Position numbers and translations under genes: made by a program | NCBI GenBank assembly: GCA_963799045.1 | Contig: CAWCVN010000007.1 | Span: 434,001 to 498,000, forward strand | Direction: 5' to 3' | Length of the DNA: 64,000 bases | DNA from: DASRSS01 sp963799045 | GTDB taxonomy: Bacteria > Actinomycetota > Actinomycetes > Mycobacteriales > Jatrophihabitantaceae | The notes under the pieces: model-generated | What the model was told of the DNA's origin: nothing | Database searches by the model: none | The model's input: only the letters and a program-made list of their open reading frames with translations | Shown here: one piece after another, positions 18,165 to 27,957 of the stretch | Layout of the letters: every line of letters starts with the position of its first letter | Numbering within the stretch: position 1 is the first letter of the stretch

Positions 18165-18661
18165 ACCCCGGATGGCTGGACGAGCCAGAATGGCGCCGCG
18201 TTCAAGCAGTCGTGCCGATTGCGTGCGTCGATGTCCTGCCGATTCAGCGATCGGATCCCCCGCGGGTCGGGCTGATCCTTCGTGACACCCCGCATCAGGG
18301 CCAGCGGTGGTGCCTGATCGGTGGCCGCGTGCGGCGTGGAGAATCCCTCGCCGACGCACTCGTTCGCGAATGGCAGACGGCTCTCGGCAAGGGATTCGCC
18401 CTAGGGAAGGTATCGGCGCAGATGGTCGTCGAGTACCTGCCTAATGCGGCCCCCGGTCATCCGCATGACCCGCGTCAGCACTCGATCTCCGTGACCTACG
18501 CGGTCGTGGTCGACGGCGGGGAGGAACCAGAAGCGACCGGCGGCGAGGCCCGTGCTTTCCGATGGTTCGAGACCTCGGAAGTCACCAGCGAGGTTATGGG
18601 CTTCGGCCAGGATTCACTGCTGCCGCCCTTGCTCTCATCCGCCGGCTTCGAGGTCAACTAG
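18161..18661 (+). CDS. NUDIX-like protein (DUF4916 type), catalytic box degenerate
   Basis: 166 residues. The region RWCLIGGRVRRGESLADALV-REW aligns to the NUDIX box G-x5-E-x7-RE, but the following metal-binding EE pair is replaced by QT (REWQTALG). Flanking segments fit the fold: VGLILRDTPHQGQRW before, and HSISVTYAVVVDGG and ARAFRWFETSEV after, as in GDP-mannose mannosyl hydrolase-like and DUF4916 proteins. With the Glu pair lost, hydrolase activity is doubtful and a binding role is possible. It is translationally coupled to the membrane protein before it. Confidence 0.65.
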   Translation: MNPGWLDEPEWRRVQAVVPIACVDVLPIQRSDPPRVGLILRDTPHQGQRWCLIGGRVRRGESLADALVREWQTALGKGFALGKVSAQMVVEYLPNAAPGHPHDPRQHSISVTYAVVVDGGEEPEATGGEARAFRWFETSEVTSEVMGFGQDSLLPPLLSSAGFEVN

Positions 18662-19177
18662 GTTGCTCGCTCTCACCACAGAGCAAACGAGAATCGGGCT
18701 GGCCGTCACCTCGGTGACTCGATCCGATCGGATGTCCGATCCGCTCCTCGACGCTTCGGATCACCTCATACTGCGGCCTTGCGCACCAGCGCCTCAGGAA
18801 TCGCACACGTACAGCTCGTCATAGCCCCGCAGTGCGGACAACGATCACAACAAGAACACTGCCGTCGAGCTCGCCGCACACGACGTTCACCATCGGTCAC
18901 AGCGCGACACACACTCCCCGCGGCTCGGCCACCTCCCGGGCTGACCCAGTGCCTCGCCTCGCGACGAGCGCACCGCCACAGTGCTTCCCCGGAAACTCAA
19001 ACCCGGTGCCGGGAGAACAGAGAACACCCGGCGGCATCAAGGTGGTCTTAACGAGCCGAGCCTCCGGTGACGTTCCGCTCTTCCTGGGCAGCGCCTGCCG
19101 GCGCCTGACCCATCCCGCGATTCCCATTAGGCGTGAGTGCGATCCGACCGCTGGTTGTGCGGTTTCTGGGAGGGTTC
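18662..19177. other. Intergenic, no feature recognised
   Basis: About 515 bp with no convincing coding frame. GGGAGGG just before 19178 is the ribosome binding site of the next gene. Confidence 0.45.
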
Positions 19178-20690
19178 ATGCGTCGCACGGTTCGATCTGT
19201 CTGCGCGGCGGTGGCGGCGCTGGCCGCCGTCGTGTCGGCCGCGGTGCTGCCCGGCCAGGCGCCGCGCGCGGGCGCCGACACGGTCTCCGACCAGATGGTC
19301 GCGTACTGGGACGGCGCGACGGGATGGGGCGTCTACGTGCGGGACGTGCAGACGGGCGAGGTGCAGCACCTGCTCACCGACGCCGCCACCGCCACGCCGG
19401 CGATCTCCCCGGACGGCAGCAAGCTCGCCTACTTCTGCAGCCACGGCACCAACGGCGTCATCGAGATTCTCGACCCAAGCACCGGGGCGGTGCTGGACGA
19501 GGTGTCCGGAGGCGGGAGCTTCAGCTTCTCCCCGGACGGCCGCCAGCTCGTCGCCCAGGTCAGCGGCGACATCGACATCTTTGACCTGGCCACCCGGCAG
19601 TGGACGAAAATCGGAGAGGGGGCAAATCCGCGCTGGTCACCGGACGGCACCAAGATCGCCTACGGCAGCATCGGCTCGCCCCGCAACCGGCGGTGGACGA
19701 TGAATCCCGACGGCAGCGACCCGCAACTGCTGGCCGGGGCCACCCCGGGCGTGGACGACGCGGTCCAGTCCTGGGCCTGGTCGGCCGACAGCCGCACGAT
19801 CGTGTTCGCCGGGTTGATCGTCGACGCCAACGACAGCGCCGGGAACGCGGATCTGTACTTCATCGATCGGGACGGGCGCAGACGGTGGCCGATCACCGCG
19901 ACCCCGGCCGTGAATGAGACCTTCACGACCGTGGCCGGGTCGCTGCACGCCACCGTGCCCGGTGCGCCGACCGGCCTCACCGCAGCCGGCGGGCTGAGCA
20001 AGCCCACCGTGCGGTCAGCCTGGTCGCCGCCAGGACGGCGGTGCCCCGCTCGACCGGTACAGCGTCGCGGTGCACGCCGGCACCCCGGTCGGCCCGCTTG
20101 TGGCCCAAGCCAGCACCGCGGGAGCGACGTCGGTGACTGTGGCCGGGCTCGTATTGGGCCACCGGTACTACCTCAGCGTCGCAGCCGGCAACGCCGAAGG
20201 AACTGGCCCGTGGTCAGCGCCGGCCGGGCCGGTCGTGCCACGGGCCGCCACCACGACCACGCTCACCTCGATCACCTCCTCCTACCGGTACGGGGCCGCT
20301 GCTGCGCACGTGACCGGTATGGTCACCCGCGCCGACACCGGCGGCCCCGCGGCCGGAGCACGCGTATGGGTTCAGTCTCGCCCGGCACACCAAACCGTGC
20401 GGTTCCAGACCCTTGGGTCCGCCACCTCCGGCCCACGCGGCTACGTGCGGGACGCCGGGCGCGGTCGCGGCATGGTCCACGGCCCGGGTATCGGGCACGG
20501 TGGCACCGAGTCTGACCGGGCGGCAGGTGGTGCTGCAGCGCCAGTCCCGCGGGGCGTGACAGCGGGTCACGGTCGCCAGGCTTCGCACCGGTTCCCGGTA
20601 CGCATTCACCGTCCGGGTGACCCAACCCGGCCGGTATCAGTTCCGGGCATACATTCCCCTGCATCGCTGCTCGGCGACGGGCACAGTGCT
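19178..20690 (+). pseudogene. Secreted TolB-like beta-propeller/FN3 protein, frameshifted
   Basis: The first 280 codons are intact: a Sec signal peptide (MRRTVRSVCAAVAALAAVVS, cleavage near GADTV) and TolB/WD40-type blades (ATPAISPDGSKLAYF, GSFSFSPDGRQLVAQV, NPRWSPDGTKIAYGS). Then an FN3 domain begins (VPGAPTGLTAAGGLSKPTVR); a 1-bp shift near 20032 moves it to APLDRYSVAVHAGTPVGP and YLSVAAGNAEGTGPWSAP. An Ig-like tail follows in at least two further frames (TGRQVVLQRQSRGA; YAFTVRVTQPGRYQFRAYI). If translated as is, the protein ends soon after the propeller. The exact 3' end is not clear. Confidence 0.6.
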
Positions 20691-20854
20691 CGGACTGTGC
20701 TGCTCGGTGACCTCGGCCTGTGCGGCGTCGACTGCCCGGACGGGTGCTGCCCCGCCCCGCGGCGGCGTCCGGTGGCCGCGGCTCCGGCCGCGGGAGCGTG
20801 ATCGCACCCGCCTCCGCGGCCGGCCCGGCGTGAGCGGTTCTGCTCGGCGGCGGG

Positions 20855-22522
20855 TCAGAACCGCGCGGTGAAGATGCCCCAGGCGAGGTTGCCGGCGTTG
20901 CCGCCCTCGACCCAGTGACGCAGACCGGTCTTCATCCTGGTGCGGTAGTCCTCGCTGACCTTGTCGGCCAACTCCGACTCACGCGCCTCCAGCTCGGCCA
21001 GCACCCGGCCGTAGTGCGTGGCCAGCTGCGGGGTGCGGTCGTCGAACTCGACGTCGGCACCGAGCTTGGCCAGCTCGCGCCGGTAGAGGCCCGGCGACCC
21101 CATCGACTCGAGGTTGATCCGCTGCAGGATCGGGCGCAGTGCCGACCGGTCGCAGTTGTCCGACGCCATCGGGTCGGTGAAGACCACCCGGCCGTGCGGC
21201 TTGAGCACGCGGGTGATCTCCTGCAGCACCCGGATGCGGTCGCCACTGTGCAGGAACGCGTCCTGCGACCAGACGACGTCGAAGGTGTTGTCCTCGTAGG
21301 GCAGGTCCTCGAACGACCCGTCCGTGACGTCCACGAGCTTGTCCAGTCCCTGCTCGCGGTTCATCTCGCGGTTGCGCTCGTTCTCGACCTCGCTGAGGTT
21401 GAGGCAGTCCACCTGGCAGCCGTAGGTGGCGGCCAGGTAGCGCGCCGCGCCGCCGTAGCCGGCGCCGATGTCGACGACCTTGTCGTCCGCGTCGAGCGCC
21501 ACCTTCGCCGCCATCTGCTCCACGGTGCGGCGGCTGGCGGTGCGGATGTCCTCGTCGGGCGTGTCGTAGAGCCCGACGTGGATGTCCTCGCCGCCCCAGA
21601 CCGTGAAGTAGAAGCTGTCGGCGTCCGGCGAGTTGTAGTAATCCCGTGCGGTGTGCACGGCCGACGAGTACGCGCCGCGCGGGTCGCCGGTCTCGAGGTA
21701 GCTCTTTTCGGCGACGTGGACCAGGAAGTCCGGCTCGCTGTCGAGGAACGTCTCCTGGAAGTCCCCGTAGGTGTTCACGCGCTGGAAGCCGACCTCCCGC
21801 AGCAGCTTGCGGGTGTAGTCCTTGCGCAACGGGAACATGTTCAGGTGGTACTTCATCCCGTCCGGGAAGGTGTAGGCAAAGCGCGCCAGCCCCTCGTCCA
21901 GGAACTCCGGTTCGGCCGTGACGTCCTCGCCGGCGTAGTAGTAGGTGTGCTTGCTGCTGAAGCCCTCATCGAGCATCGCGTCGTAGTTGCGCTGGTCGAG
22001 GATGAGGATGCCGTCGTGCTTGAGCACCGAGTAGAACTCGGCGAGCGCCTTGCGGCGGTCACGCTCGGAGAACAGGTGGGTGAAGGAGTTGCCGAGGCAG
22101 ATGACGGCGTCGAAGCGGCCCATGATGTCGCGGTTGAGCCAGCGCCAGTCGGCGTGGACGACCTGCATGACATGGCCGAAGCCGCGGCCGTTCTCAAAGG
22201 CCTTCACCAGCATTTCGGGGCTACCGTCGGCGCTGACGGTGTGGAAGCCCTCCTCGAGGAGCCGCACCGAGTGGAATCCGGTGCCGGCTGCGACGTCCAG
22301 CACCGTGCGGACGTTGCGCGACTTCAGGAGATCGATGAAGAACGTGCCTTCGCTCTCGTAGCGCTTGCGCCAGTCGATGAGCTCGTCCCACTTCTCGACG
22401 AACTCGGTGACGTACTCCGAGGTGTAGTGCTCGCTCTCGCGTACCTGGGTCGGGTCGGACCCGAAGGACTGCTTGGGGTTGGCGGTGACAGTGCCGGACA
22501 GGGTATCCGGAGGGGTTGCCAT
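20855..22522 (-). CDS. Fused glycine/sarcosine and dimethylglycine N-methyltransferase
   Basis: 555 residues with two Rossmann methyltransferase domains. The N-terminal half matches glycine/sarcosine N-methyltransferase: SAM motif VRTVLDVAAGTGFHSVRLLE and FDAVICLGNSFTHLF. The C-terminal half matches sarcosine/dimethylglycine N-methyltransferase: SAM motif DDKVVDIGAGYGGAARYLA and VVWSQDAFLHSGDR. Together they methylate glycine three times to glycine betaine, an osmoprotectant, using three SAM. Most halophiles carry two genes; a single fusion is known from Actinopolyspora-type actinobacteria and some other bacteria. ATG at 22522 has GGAGAGGA upstream. The gene stands alone. Confidence 0.85.
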   Translation of the reverse strand: MATPPDTLSGTVTANPKQSFGSDPTQVRESEHYTSEYVTEFVEKWDELIDWRKRYESEGTFFIDLLKSRNVRTVLDVAAGTGFHSVRLLEEGFHTVSADGSPEMLVKAFENGRGFGHVMQVVHADWRWLNRDIMGRFDAVICLGNSFTHLFSERDRRKALAEFYSVLKHDGILILDQRNYDAMLDEGFSSKHTYYYAGEDVTAEPEFLDEGLARFAYTFPDGMKYHLNMFPLRKDYTRKLLREVGFQRVNTYGDFQETFLDSEPDFLVHVAEKSYLETGDPRGAYSSAVHTARDYYNSPDADSFYFTVWGGEDIHVGLYDTPDEDIRTASRRTVEQMAAKVALDADDKVVDIGAGYGGAARYLAATYGCQVDCLNLSEVENERNREMNREQGLDKLVDVTDGSFEDLPYEDNTFDVVWSQDAFLHSGDRIRVLQEITRVLKPHGRVVFTDPMASDNCDRSALRPILQRINLESMGSPGLYRRELAKLGADVEFDDRTPQLATHYGRVLAELEARESELADKVSEDYRTRMKTGLRHWVEGGNAGNLAWGIFTARF

Positions 22523-22743
22523 ACGTTCCTCTCCGGCGGGCAGGCGGCCCGCCGAGGTCGGGGACAGTCTCCGCGCCGGGCGCCACGCTGCGTCGAGCAG
22601 CACGCCGGCGGCCTCAGCGAGGCTACCGAGGTTACGACGCGCTGTCGCGGGTCACCCCGAGACTGTCCGCGCGTCACATTCCGGCTGGCCGACTGCCTGA
22701 GACGAATCCGCCGTCCCGCACGCACGTTGCGTAACGTGGGCCT

Positions 22744-24015
22744 GTGTTCCGGACGGTGCTGTGGACGCTGCGTCAGCCGCGCTACTCCGCGCTCGGCGTG
22801 CTGATGGTGGTCGTGGCCGGGCTGTGCGTGCTCGCCGGCACGTGGCAGATCTCGCGCTTCGAGCAGAAGGTCCACGACAACAACGTGCTGCGTGCGAACG
22901 CGCACGCAGCGACGGTGCCGCTCACGACGTCGTTGATCCCGCTGGTCGGGCACGGCCGCGCACCGACGCGGGACCGGATCCGCTACCGGACGGTCGCGGT
23001 CACCGGCACATACGTGGCCGCGCGGCAGCAGTTCGTGGCAGAACAGACGCTCAACGGCCGCAACGGGTTCGACGTGCTGGCGCGGATGCGGACCTCGTCG
23101 GGCGTGCTTCTCGTCGTCCGTGGCTTCGCTCCGGCGAACCGTGACGGCTCTCCGCCGACGGTGCCCGCGCCACCGACCGGGCGGGTGCGGCTGGTCGGGC
23201 GGCTGCAGACACCCGACACCAAGAACGATGGCTTCGGGCAGTTGCCCGACTCCCAGGTCGCGTCGGTGAACCCCACCGAGCAGGCCGCGCGCCTCGGCGC
23301 TCCGGTCTTCAACGCCTATCTGACGCTGAAGCCGCACCAACCCGGCACCTCCGGCCTGACCTCGCTGCCCAGTCCGGATCTGAGCAATCCGGCCGGTGGA
23401 GCTTACGAGTGGCAGCACTTCGCCTACATCGTCCAGTGGTACTTCTTCGCGCTGCTGGCACTCGCCGCACCGTTCGTGATCTTCCGGCGCGAACTCTTCG
23501 CTGCCCGGCGCCGCTTCCTGGGCGTTGACCCCGACGAGGAGCAGTTCGACGAGACCTCCGCCGCCGCACTCGCCGCCCCGCGTGCCGACGCCGCGGGCAG
23601 CGCCGAGACTGGGGGGGCGAGCGCCGGCGGTGGCGCACTCGCCCGAGCGAGCGAGGTCACCGGCGCGCAGTGGGACCGGGCCGCCGCTCTGGCCGATCGA
23701 TACGGCCAGACTCTCGGCCGCACCCAGCCGGCCCGGCTGGGACCGGTTCGGCTGCGGACGCGGCGTCGCCCGCAGCGGATCGACCCGTACGAATCGGTAC
23801 CCGGCGCGACGCGAAGCACCGACCGCCCGCACCGCAGCGAGGACGAGTACCACGGTTCCTACAACGACTACTTGTGGCAGCTCGGTCTCGCCGACGGCAA
23901 CGCGCCCGACCTGACCCCACCCGATGCGGAGCTGGTCGAGATCACCCCGATCGACGTCGCGCCGTCCGACGACGACCCGGGCACGCCCGAGGACTCCGCC
24001 CCCGGAACCTCGTGA
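22744..24015 (+). CDS. SURF1-family cytochrome oxidase assembly protein
   Basis: 423 residues. The SURF1 layout is clear: N-terminal membrane helix (ALGVLMVVVAGLCVLAGTWQ followed by ISRFEQK), a periplasmic-side domain with YRTVAVTGTYVAARQQFVAE and VLLVVRGFAPA, and a second helix near residue 225 preceded by EWQHFAYIVQWYFFALLALA. SURF1 helps insert haem a during assembly of cytochrome aa3 oxidase. The roughly 150 residues after the second helix are proline/aspartate-rich and probably disordered, a common actinobacterial extension. Starts with GTG. Confidence 0.85.
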   Translation: MFRTVLWTLRQPRYSALGVLMVVVAGLCVLAGTWQISRFEQKVHDNNVLRANAHAATVPLTTSLIPLVGHGRAPTRDRIRYRTVAVTGTYVAARQQFVAEQTLNGRNGFDVLARMRTSSGVLLVVRGFAPANRDGSPPTVPAPPTGRVRLVGRLQTPDTKNDGFGQLPDSQVASVNPTEQAARLGAPVFNAYLTLKPHQPGTSGLTSLPSPDLSNPAGGAYEWQHFAYIVQWYFFALLALAAPFVIFRRELFAARRRFLGVDPDEEQFDETSAAALAAPRADAAGSAETGGASAGGGALARASEVTGAQWDRAAALADRYGQTLGRTQPARLGPVRLRTRRRPQRIDPYESVPGATRSTDRPHRSEDEYHGSYNDYLWQLGLADGNAPDLTPPDAELVEITPIDVAPSDDDPGTPEDSAPGTS

Positions 24016-24148
24016 GCTGACGGCGGGACGGCGAGCTGCACGAGGCCGCCGCGCGGGCCGGCAAGCACGCGACGGGGCCCGGCCCGTGGGTTGAGCAGCG
24101 TCTGAGTGGGCGCCAGCGGACGGCACGGATTGCGCGTTGGATACGGGC

Positions 24149-25414
24149 ATGTCACAGCGCAGCTCGCGCCGGCCGCTGGCGGCGAAGGTTCCGGAGGTGA
24201 CGGCGCTGTTCTGGGTGATCAAGCTGCTCACCACGGCGATGGGCGAAGCCGCCGCCGACTACCTGGCGGGCGTCAGCATCCTGCTCGCCGCGGTGCTGGG
24301 TTTCGCGGGGTTCGGGATCGCGATGTGGGCGCAGCTGCGGGCACGCACGTACGTCGCGCAGGCGTACTGGTTCGCGGTGGCGATGGTGGCCGTGTTCGGG
24401 ACGATGGGTGCCGACGCGCTGCACATCGTGTTCCTCGTGCCGTACAGCGCAAGCACCGCCTTGTGCTTGGTTGCGATGGCGATCGTGTTCACCTGGTGGC
24501 ACCACAGCGAGGGGACGCTGTCCATCCACAGCATCATCACGCGGCGCCGCGAGCTGTTCTACTGGACGGCGGTACTGGCCGCGTTCGCGATGGGCACCGC
24601 AATCGGTGACCTGACCGCGACGACGTTCGGCCTCGGGTTCCTGGGATCGGTGGTGCTGTTCGCGGTGCTGATCAGCGTCCCGGCGCTGGGCTGGCGGCTG
24701 CTGGGCTGGAACGAGGTCGGCTCGTTCTGGGCCGCATACGCGCTCACCCGCCCCCTCGGTGCCTCCGTGGCCGACTGGCTCGGCAAGCCCACCTGGTTCG
24801 GGCACGGACTCGGACTCGGTGACGGGCCGGTCGCACTGGTGTCCACGCTGGTGATCATCGGCTTCGTCGCCTACGCGGCCGGCAGCCGGCACGGCATCCA
24901 GCGACTGTCCGGCGACCTCGACGCAACGCAGTCCCGGCTGCTCTACCACCACCTTCCGGCCAACCACCTGCACCACGCGCTGCGCACCCGCATCCTGCAC
25001 CCGCAGCCGTTGCACCGCCGCGACACGACGCTGAACAACCTGCCCGAGGTCGTCTGGCTCACCGACGACCCGCACGCCGCTACGCCACTGAACCCCGACC
25101 CCGGCACCACCGTCGCCCGGCTGACCGTCGCCGTCCCGCACGCACGCCACTGGCCGGTGTGGGCGCACGTGTACCGGCTGCCCCGGCGTGTGCACCGTCG
25201 CCTCGGCACGCCGGCACAACAGTGGGGCCAGCGGTGGTGGGTCGTCGAGGCACCCATCCCCGCCGAGCAATGGATCAGCATCGTCAGCGTCCCCGACGGC
25301 AGACCGATCTGGCCACCATCCCCCGCGGACCGGGGAACCGGCGCTGGTCGGGCACATGTGGACGCAGCGCTCGTGGATCGCCGCCCACCGGTCGACGACG
25401 CGCCGGTCGAGTGA
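24149..25414 (+). CDS. DUF347 (COG4705) membrane protein with C-terminal VWLTD domain
   Basis: 421 residues. The first 255 form a membrane protein with DUF347 repeats, seen as LLTTAMGEAAADYLAG, AMGTAIGDLTATTFGLG and LGASVADWLGKPTWFG, each at the start of a transmembrane pair; related proteins are putative transporters. From about residue 275 an unrelated soluble part follows: LYHHLPANHLHHALRTRIL, LPEVVWLTDDPHA, ARHWPVWAHVYRLPRRVHRR, RWWVVEAPIPAEQWISI. That part resembles short stand-alone actinobacterial proteins with an LYH...VWLTD layout, faintly like an ADP-ribosyltransferase fold. The frame is continuous, so the fusion is real in this assembly. ATG at 24149 preferred over TTG at 24137. 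Confidence 0.65.
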   Translation: MSQRSSRRPLAAKVPEVTALFWVIKLLTTAMGEAAADYLAGVSILLAAVLGFAGFGIAMWAQLRARTYVAQAYWFAVAMVAVFGTMGADALHIVFLVPYSASTALCLVAMAIVFTWWHHSEGTLSIHSIITRRRELFYWTAVLAAFAMGTAIGDLTATTFGLGFLGSVVLFAVLISVPALGWRLLGWNEVGSFWAAYALTRPLGASVADWLGKPTWFGHGLGLGDGPVALVSTLVIIGFVAYAAGSRHGIQRLSGDLDATQSRLLYHHLPANHLHHALRTRILHPQPLHRRDTTLNNLPEVVWLTDDPHAATPLNPDPGTTVARLTVAVPHARHWPVWAHVYRLPRRVHRRLGTPAQQWGQRWWVVEAPIPAEQWISIVSVPDGRPIWPPSPADRGTGAGRAHVDAALVDRRPPVDDAPVE

Positions 25415-25418
25415 TCCG

Positions 25419-26439
25419 TCAGGTGCTGGCAGTGACCTTGGACAGGCCCGACGGCGCGTCGGGATTGCAGCCGCGGGCGAGGGCCAGTTCGGCGGCGAGC
25501 TGCTGGCCGCGCGCGACCGAGACGATCGGGGCGAGCAGCGCCGAGCGGCTCGGCGGTGTGGAGATCGCCGCACTCGGATCCGGGCTCATGACGGCCACGT
25601 CCGCGTTGAGCTGTATCAGGCGATCCCGCAACTCGGCCACGTCGACGGCCGTAGCCGGGTCACCGTCGAGGAGCAGGGTCGCGGCGCCCGGGTGCACGGC
25701 CGCGATGGGTCCATGGATCAGGTCGGCGCTCGAGGTGCTGATGGCGGTGATGCCCGCAGTCTCGCGGATCTTCAGTGCGGTCTCCTGGGCGGCGGACAGC
25801 AGGAAGCCGCGTGCGACTGTCAGCAGGGACTCCCGTGCCGCCCACCGCGCGGCGAGGTCTCGGACCGGCCCCGGGTCTTCCAGGACGGACTGGATCTGTC
25901 GAGGTAGTTCGTCAAGGTCGTTCTGGGCGATGGGTAGCGGTCCGAGCGCTGCGGTTACGGAGAGCACCGTCAACAACTGTGCGGTGACGGTTTTCGTCGC
26001 CGGGAACCGCGAGCTCCGGCCCGCGTCGAGCGGCAGGACCAGGTCGGCCGCGTCGGCGAGCGGGCTGGAGGGATCGTTGGTTATCGCGATTGTCCGTGCG
26101 CCCGGCTACGCCCATGGCGCCCAGGGTGGCGCTGATCTCGGGCGTCCGTCCCGACTGGCTCAACGCGATGGCCAGCACGCCGTCGCAGTTGCGCGGCGAC
26201 AGGTAGCGAGTGGTGAGGCTCGGGGCTGCAAGCGACGCCGGTCGGCCGGTAGCCAGTTCGGCGGCGTACCTGCCGAGTGTCGCGGCGTTGTCCGAAGACC
26301 CACGCCCGATGAACACCACCGACGACAGCCGCTCCGGCACCAAGCGGGCGACCGCGGCCTTGTTCGACTCGAATCGTGCCGCCAAGCGGGCGAGTACCTC
26401 CGGCTGTTCGTCCATCTCCTGTTGCATCAATGTCGTCAC
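25419..26439 (-). pseudogene. SIS-domain sugar isomerase/deglycase, frameshifted
   Basis: Two SIS domains of the GlmS-isomerase/AgaS/FrlB type. The N-terminal frame reads QQEMDEQPEVLARLAARFES, VVFIGRGSSDNAATLGRYAA and LAIALSQSGRTPEISATL (phosphosugar-binding SQSG). A shift near 26100 leads to ARTIAITNDPSSPLADAAD and then EDPGPVRDLA, ALKIRETAGITAISTSSADL (second SIS with the conserved Glu-rich region). GTG at 26439 has GAGGAG upstream and overlaps the kinase stop (GTGA). In this operon it could cleave or isomerise a phosphorylated amino-sugar conjugate. A single indel separates it from a complete gene of about 340 codons. Confidence 0.7.
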
Positions 26440-27935
26440 GCGAACTCCTCGGTTGACATGGCCGTTGTGAGGGCAGTCCGGACGAGGTCGTGGCGTCGGC
26501 TCAGCCTCGCCCAGTCCGCCCTGCGCTGTGGGCTGGGATGTTGTGGCTCGCCTCGTGGTACCGCTCGGTCGATCCGTTCGCCGATGGCGGCCGCGGCCAG
26601 GCGGGCCGCGCCCGCGGCGGAGTAGTCGGTACCGCGCTCGGCAGGGGGCGTGGATCGGTCCGACCGCAGGCGTCGGCCAGATCGGTCGCGGAACTGGGGA
26701 TCGCGGCTGGATCCGCCGGCGACCAGCAGCGGGCCGCTCGACCTGCGCTTGGCCGAGGGTGTCGATGCAGCGCTTGCTCTCGATCACGATTCCGGTCAGC
26801 AGGCCACGAGCCAGGTGTCCGGGGCCGGCGTCCAGGCTCAGGCCCGCGATCGCGCCGCGCAGGCTCGGGTCCCACAGCGCCCCTTGTTCGCCTGGCGCGA
26901 GGTACGGCAGCACGCGTCGGGGCCTCGTCGAGCGGCACCGCGCCGGCCAGGCGCATCAGCTCCGACTCGTCGTCAAGCCGCAACAGGTTGGTCAGCCAGC
27001 GTGCGGCGCTGCCGGTGGAGAGCAGGTCCATCTCGAGTCCGATGCCGTCGATACCCGCGAGGGGTGTGCCGATATACCGGTGCGTCGGGTCAGGCAGCCA
27101 GCGTTCGGCGACGCCGATGATCGCAGTGCTCGTGCCGGCGACGTAGGCGACGTCTCCGCTGGACGCGCCGAGCCCCAATGCGCCGAGCACGGAGTCCGCG
27201 CCACCGACACAGACCGGCAGGCCCGGGAGTCAGTCCGAGCGAGCGTGCGGCCTCGTCGCGAGCTGCGAAGGCGGCTTCGGAGGGCACGACCTGCGGTAGT
27301 TCGGGTAGCGGACGTCCCGCGAACTCGGTTGCGGCGTCGAGGAGCGGGGCGTGCCAGCGGCCGTCGTCAAGCCGATACGCCCCGACGCCTGATGCGGTGC
27401 TCGGGTCGGTCGCGATATGTCCGGTGAGCCAGGCGAGCAGCCAGTCCTTCGCGCCGAGCAGGTATCGGGCGGGCTCGGACCGCCCTCTCGCCGTCAGGGC
27501 GAGATACATCGGCAGCAGGTATCGGCCGTCGAGCCACTGTCCGGTGAGCCGGTAGATCTCGTCGCCGCCGACCGCATCGCGCAGCCGTTGGCCGTAACTC
27601 TCCGCGCGGGCGTCCTGCCAGGTGATCGCCGGCGCGACGGGATGCAGCTCGGCGTCGACCGCGACCAGCGTCGGAAGCATGCCCGACAGGCCAAGCGCAC
27701 GAACCACCAGGCGCTCGCCGAGCTGTGCCGACAGCTCGGCGACGGCGGTCGCAGCGGCCGCACACCAGTGCCCGGGGTCCTGCTCGTATGCCCCCGGTTG
27801 CGGCGTTGACGTCGGGTATCCGGACCCGGCACGGGCAACAGGAGTGCCGTGCACGTCCAACGCGACAGCCTTGAGGCCGGAGGTACCCAGATCGAGGCCG
27901 ACGAACACGGCGTCGCCACCGGTCGTGCGGTTCAT
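26436..27935 (-). pseudogene. FGGY-family carbohydrate kinase (XylB-like), frameshifted
   Basis: The total span is exactly 500 codons, the usual length of FGGY kinases. The N-terminal domain is intact: FVGLDLGTSGLKAVALDVHG (phosphate loop), ALGLSGMLPTLVAVD and ITWQDARAE. A shift near 27225 moves to PVCVGGADSVLGALGLGASS and VAYVAGTSTAIIGVAE, one near 26913 to VLPYLAPGEQGALWDPSLRG and ESKRCIDTL, one near 26735 to LLVAGGSSRDPQFRD. The frame finally ends TALTTAMSTEEFA at 26436. It would phosphorylate a sugar or sugar alcohol. It follows the aminotransferase gene by 22 bases with GGAG before its ATG. Confidence 0.7.
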
Positions 27936-27957
27936 AGTTGCTCCGGACGGTCAGGTC

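Noticed and set aside
20915..22804. 629-residue plus-strand open frame
   Set aside because: It is antisense to the betaine methyltransferase gene, whose motifs are unambiguous; long antisense frames are expected at this GC content.
22324..24234. 636-residue minus-strand open frame
   Set aside because: Antisense to the SURF1 gene and to the start of the methyltransferase; composition is Arg/Pro-rich without motifs.
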